From the NCBI GenBank assembly GCA_015039365.1, contig WION01000282.1:1-64000 (forward strand): a DNA stretch of 64,000 bases. Direction: 5' to 3'. Of this stretch, positions 63,077-64,000 are shown in pieces. Every line of letters starts with the position of its first letter. Position 1 is the first letter of the stretch. The notes below the pieces were generated by a model, which did no database searches, was not told the DNA's origin, and saw only the letters and a program-made list of their open reading frames with translations. The stretch comes from Amanita rubescens (Eukaryota > Basidiomycota > Agaricomycetes > Agaricales > Amanitaceae). The translations under genes and the position numbers were made by a program.

Positions 63077-64000
63077 ATGCAACAGCCTCGCTTCGCCATC
63101 GCGACTCTTTCTCTGGGCACAAACGTGCACCATAATCTCCCGACTAAAATTTGGGTCGCCAGCCAACTGGGATACAATGGTGTCGAGATGTTCATGCCCG
63201 ACTTTGAACAGTTCGTGCAACAAGTCAAGGATGGACAGCACCACGACCTCTTTGAAGATATCCCTTCATTCGCGCCAAAGAACCTTTCTCCCAGTGAACT
63301 AGAGCGTACATGTGCCATGGCCATATCGCTTTTATGCAAAAAGCTTCATCTGGATATTCCCCTCGTCCAGCCTCTTCGCAATTTCGAAAACTTTACGTCA
63401 GACGAGCAGATTGACGCAGCTGTCAGCGTAGCTGAGCGATGGTTCGATCTGATGCCACGTCTCGGCACGGACCTCATGCTCGTATGCTCAAACTTCATTG
63501 AGGGGGGTAGCCCCGTTGCGAAGGGTTTGACCACTATGGACGCGTATCTCGACATGCAAGTTCGGGCCTTCCGTCGCTTAGGCCAATGTGCTGCTAAATA
63601 TGGTGTCCGGGTCGGCTATGAACCTTTGGCCTGGGGAACCGTCGTAGACAACTGGATGCCTGTCTGGCAAGTCGTGTCACAAGTGGATATGCCCAACGTC
63701 GGTGTCATTCTTGATTCATTTAACACACTGTAAGTTGCCTTGAAACGAATGGTGTGGATCTGAGCTCACGTGTTCTAATTTGCAGCGGAAACCAATATGC
63801 CGACCCTTCGACTGAAAACTCCTTGAGGCCCCGTCCATTCTCTGTGTTGCTTGACAACCTTACCTTGATGTCCCGAACGATCCCTGGACACAAGATATTC
63901 TTCTATCAGATCGGCGACGCGCATCGTCCCGAGCAGCCAATCATGGATGCACCTGATGCGCCCGCTAGGATGACATGGTCCAGAGCGTCAAGGCTCTTCC
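63077..64000 (+). CDS. Sugar-phosphate isomerase/dehydroshikimate-dehydratase-like TIM barrel (partial)
   Basis: Exon 1 is 63077-63729 and exon 2 begins at 63786 and runs out of the window. It reads MQQPRFAIATLSLGTNVHHN, then KIWVASQLGYNGVEMFMPDF, VQPLRNFENF, GTDLMLVCSNF, KYGVRVGYEPLAWG, VGVILDSFNTLG and, after the intron, IFFYQIGDAH. This is the xylose-isomerase-like (AP-endonuclease 2) barrel with metal-ligand acids in GYEPLAW, ILDSFN and QIGDAH. Close fungal relatives are 3-dehydroshikimate dehydratases of quinate and protocatechuate breakdown; without the C-terminal half I cannot separate that from other sugar isomerases. It lies downstream of a Zn2Cys6 regulator in the same direction, as often seen for catabolic genes. 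Confidence 0.8.

Overview
The window reads as nuclear DNA of a filamentous basidiomycete, most likely a mushroom-forming agaricomycete. Nearly every gene is cut by many 45-70 nt GT-AG introns, and the families present are typical of that group: F-box/LRR proteins, Cys-rich single-pass membrane proteins with Ser-rich stalks, HNH-nuclease genes, FRE-type ferric reductases, a P-loop G-domain protein and a Zn(II)2Cys6 factor. Gene models were assembled by hand by joining exons whose splice sites and reading frames agree; boundaries may be off by a few bases.

Layout. 1-17.3 kb is a duplication-rich accessory stretch: a 32-bp direct repeat, one intact F-box gene (3.4-4.8 kb), an inverted F-box fragment, two F-box relics in inverted orientation (6.1-7.5 and 15.9-17.3 kb), an F-box/LRR gene (7.8-9.4 kb), a Cue1-like ER gene (9.6-10.3 kb) and a tandem segmental duplication carrying two intact membrane-protein paralogues (10.7-12.1 and 14.0-15.3 kb). 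17.8-26.7 kb holds an unrecognised gene, gamma-tubulin complex GCP2 (minus), a type II NADH dehydrogenase and a small secreted protein. 27.0-32.2 kb is one G-domain gene whose middle is an array of 50 micro-exons. 33.7-46.1 kb has three ferric-reductase copies, all apparently damaged, interrupted by divergent ORC1 and PLP-homeostasis genes. 46.2-50.0 kb is bounded by ~52-bp terminal inverted repeats and carries an intact HNH-nuclease gene plus a Crinkler-like gene, all on the minus strand. 50.7-56.2 kb has two serine-palmitoyltransferase small-subunit paralogues, mitochondrial uS4m and a four-helix membrane protein. 58.8-64.0 kb has a Zn2Cys6/Fungal_trans regulator and the start of a sugar-isomerase-like TIM-barrel gene.

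Most striking observation. In the G-domain gene, between about 28.56 and 31.76 kb, complete GT...AG introns of 48-74 nt follow one another with only 3 nt between the AG of one and the GT of the next. I count 49 three-nucleotide exons and one of nine nucleotides. All lie in phase 0, none is a stop codon, and with the ordinary exons on both sides they give one continuous 489-codon frame. The gene would have about 65 exons, with some 3 kb of DNA spelling only 52 amino acids. Introns in the centre of the array are clearly related in sequence and those at the edges less so, which suggests growth by duplication of intron-plus-codon units. One junction has AG directly followed by GT, a zero-length exon. 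Splicing of the whole stretch as a single 3.2-kb intron would also keep the frame, so RNA evidence is needed to decide.
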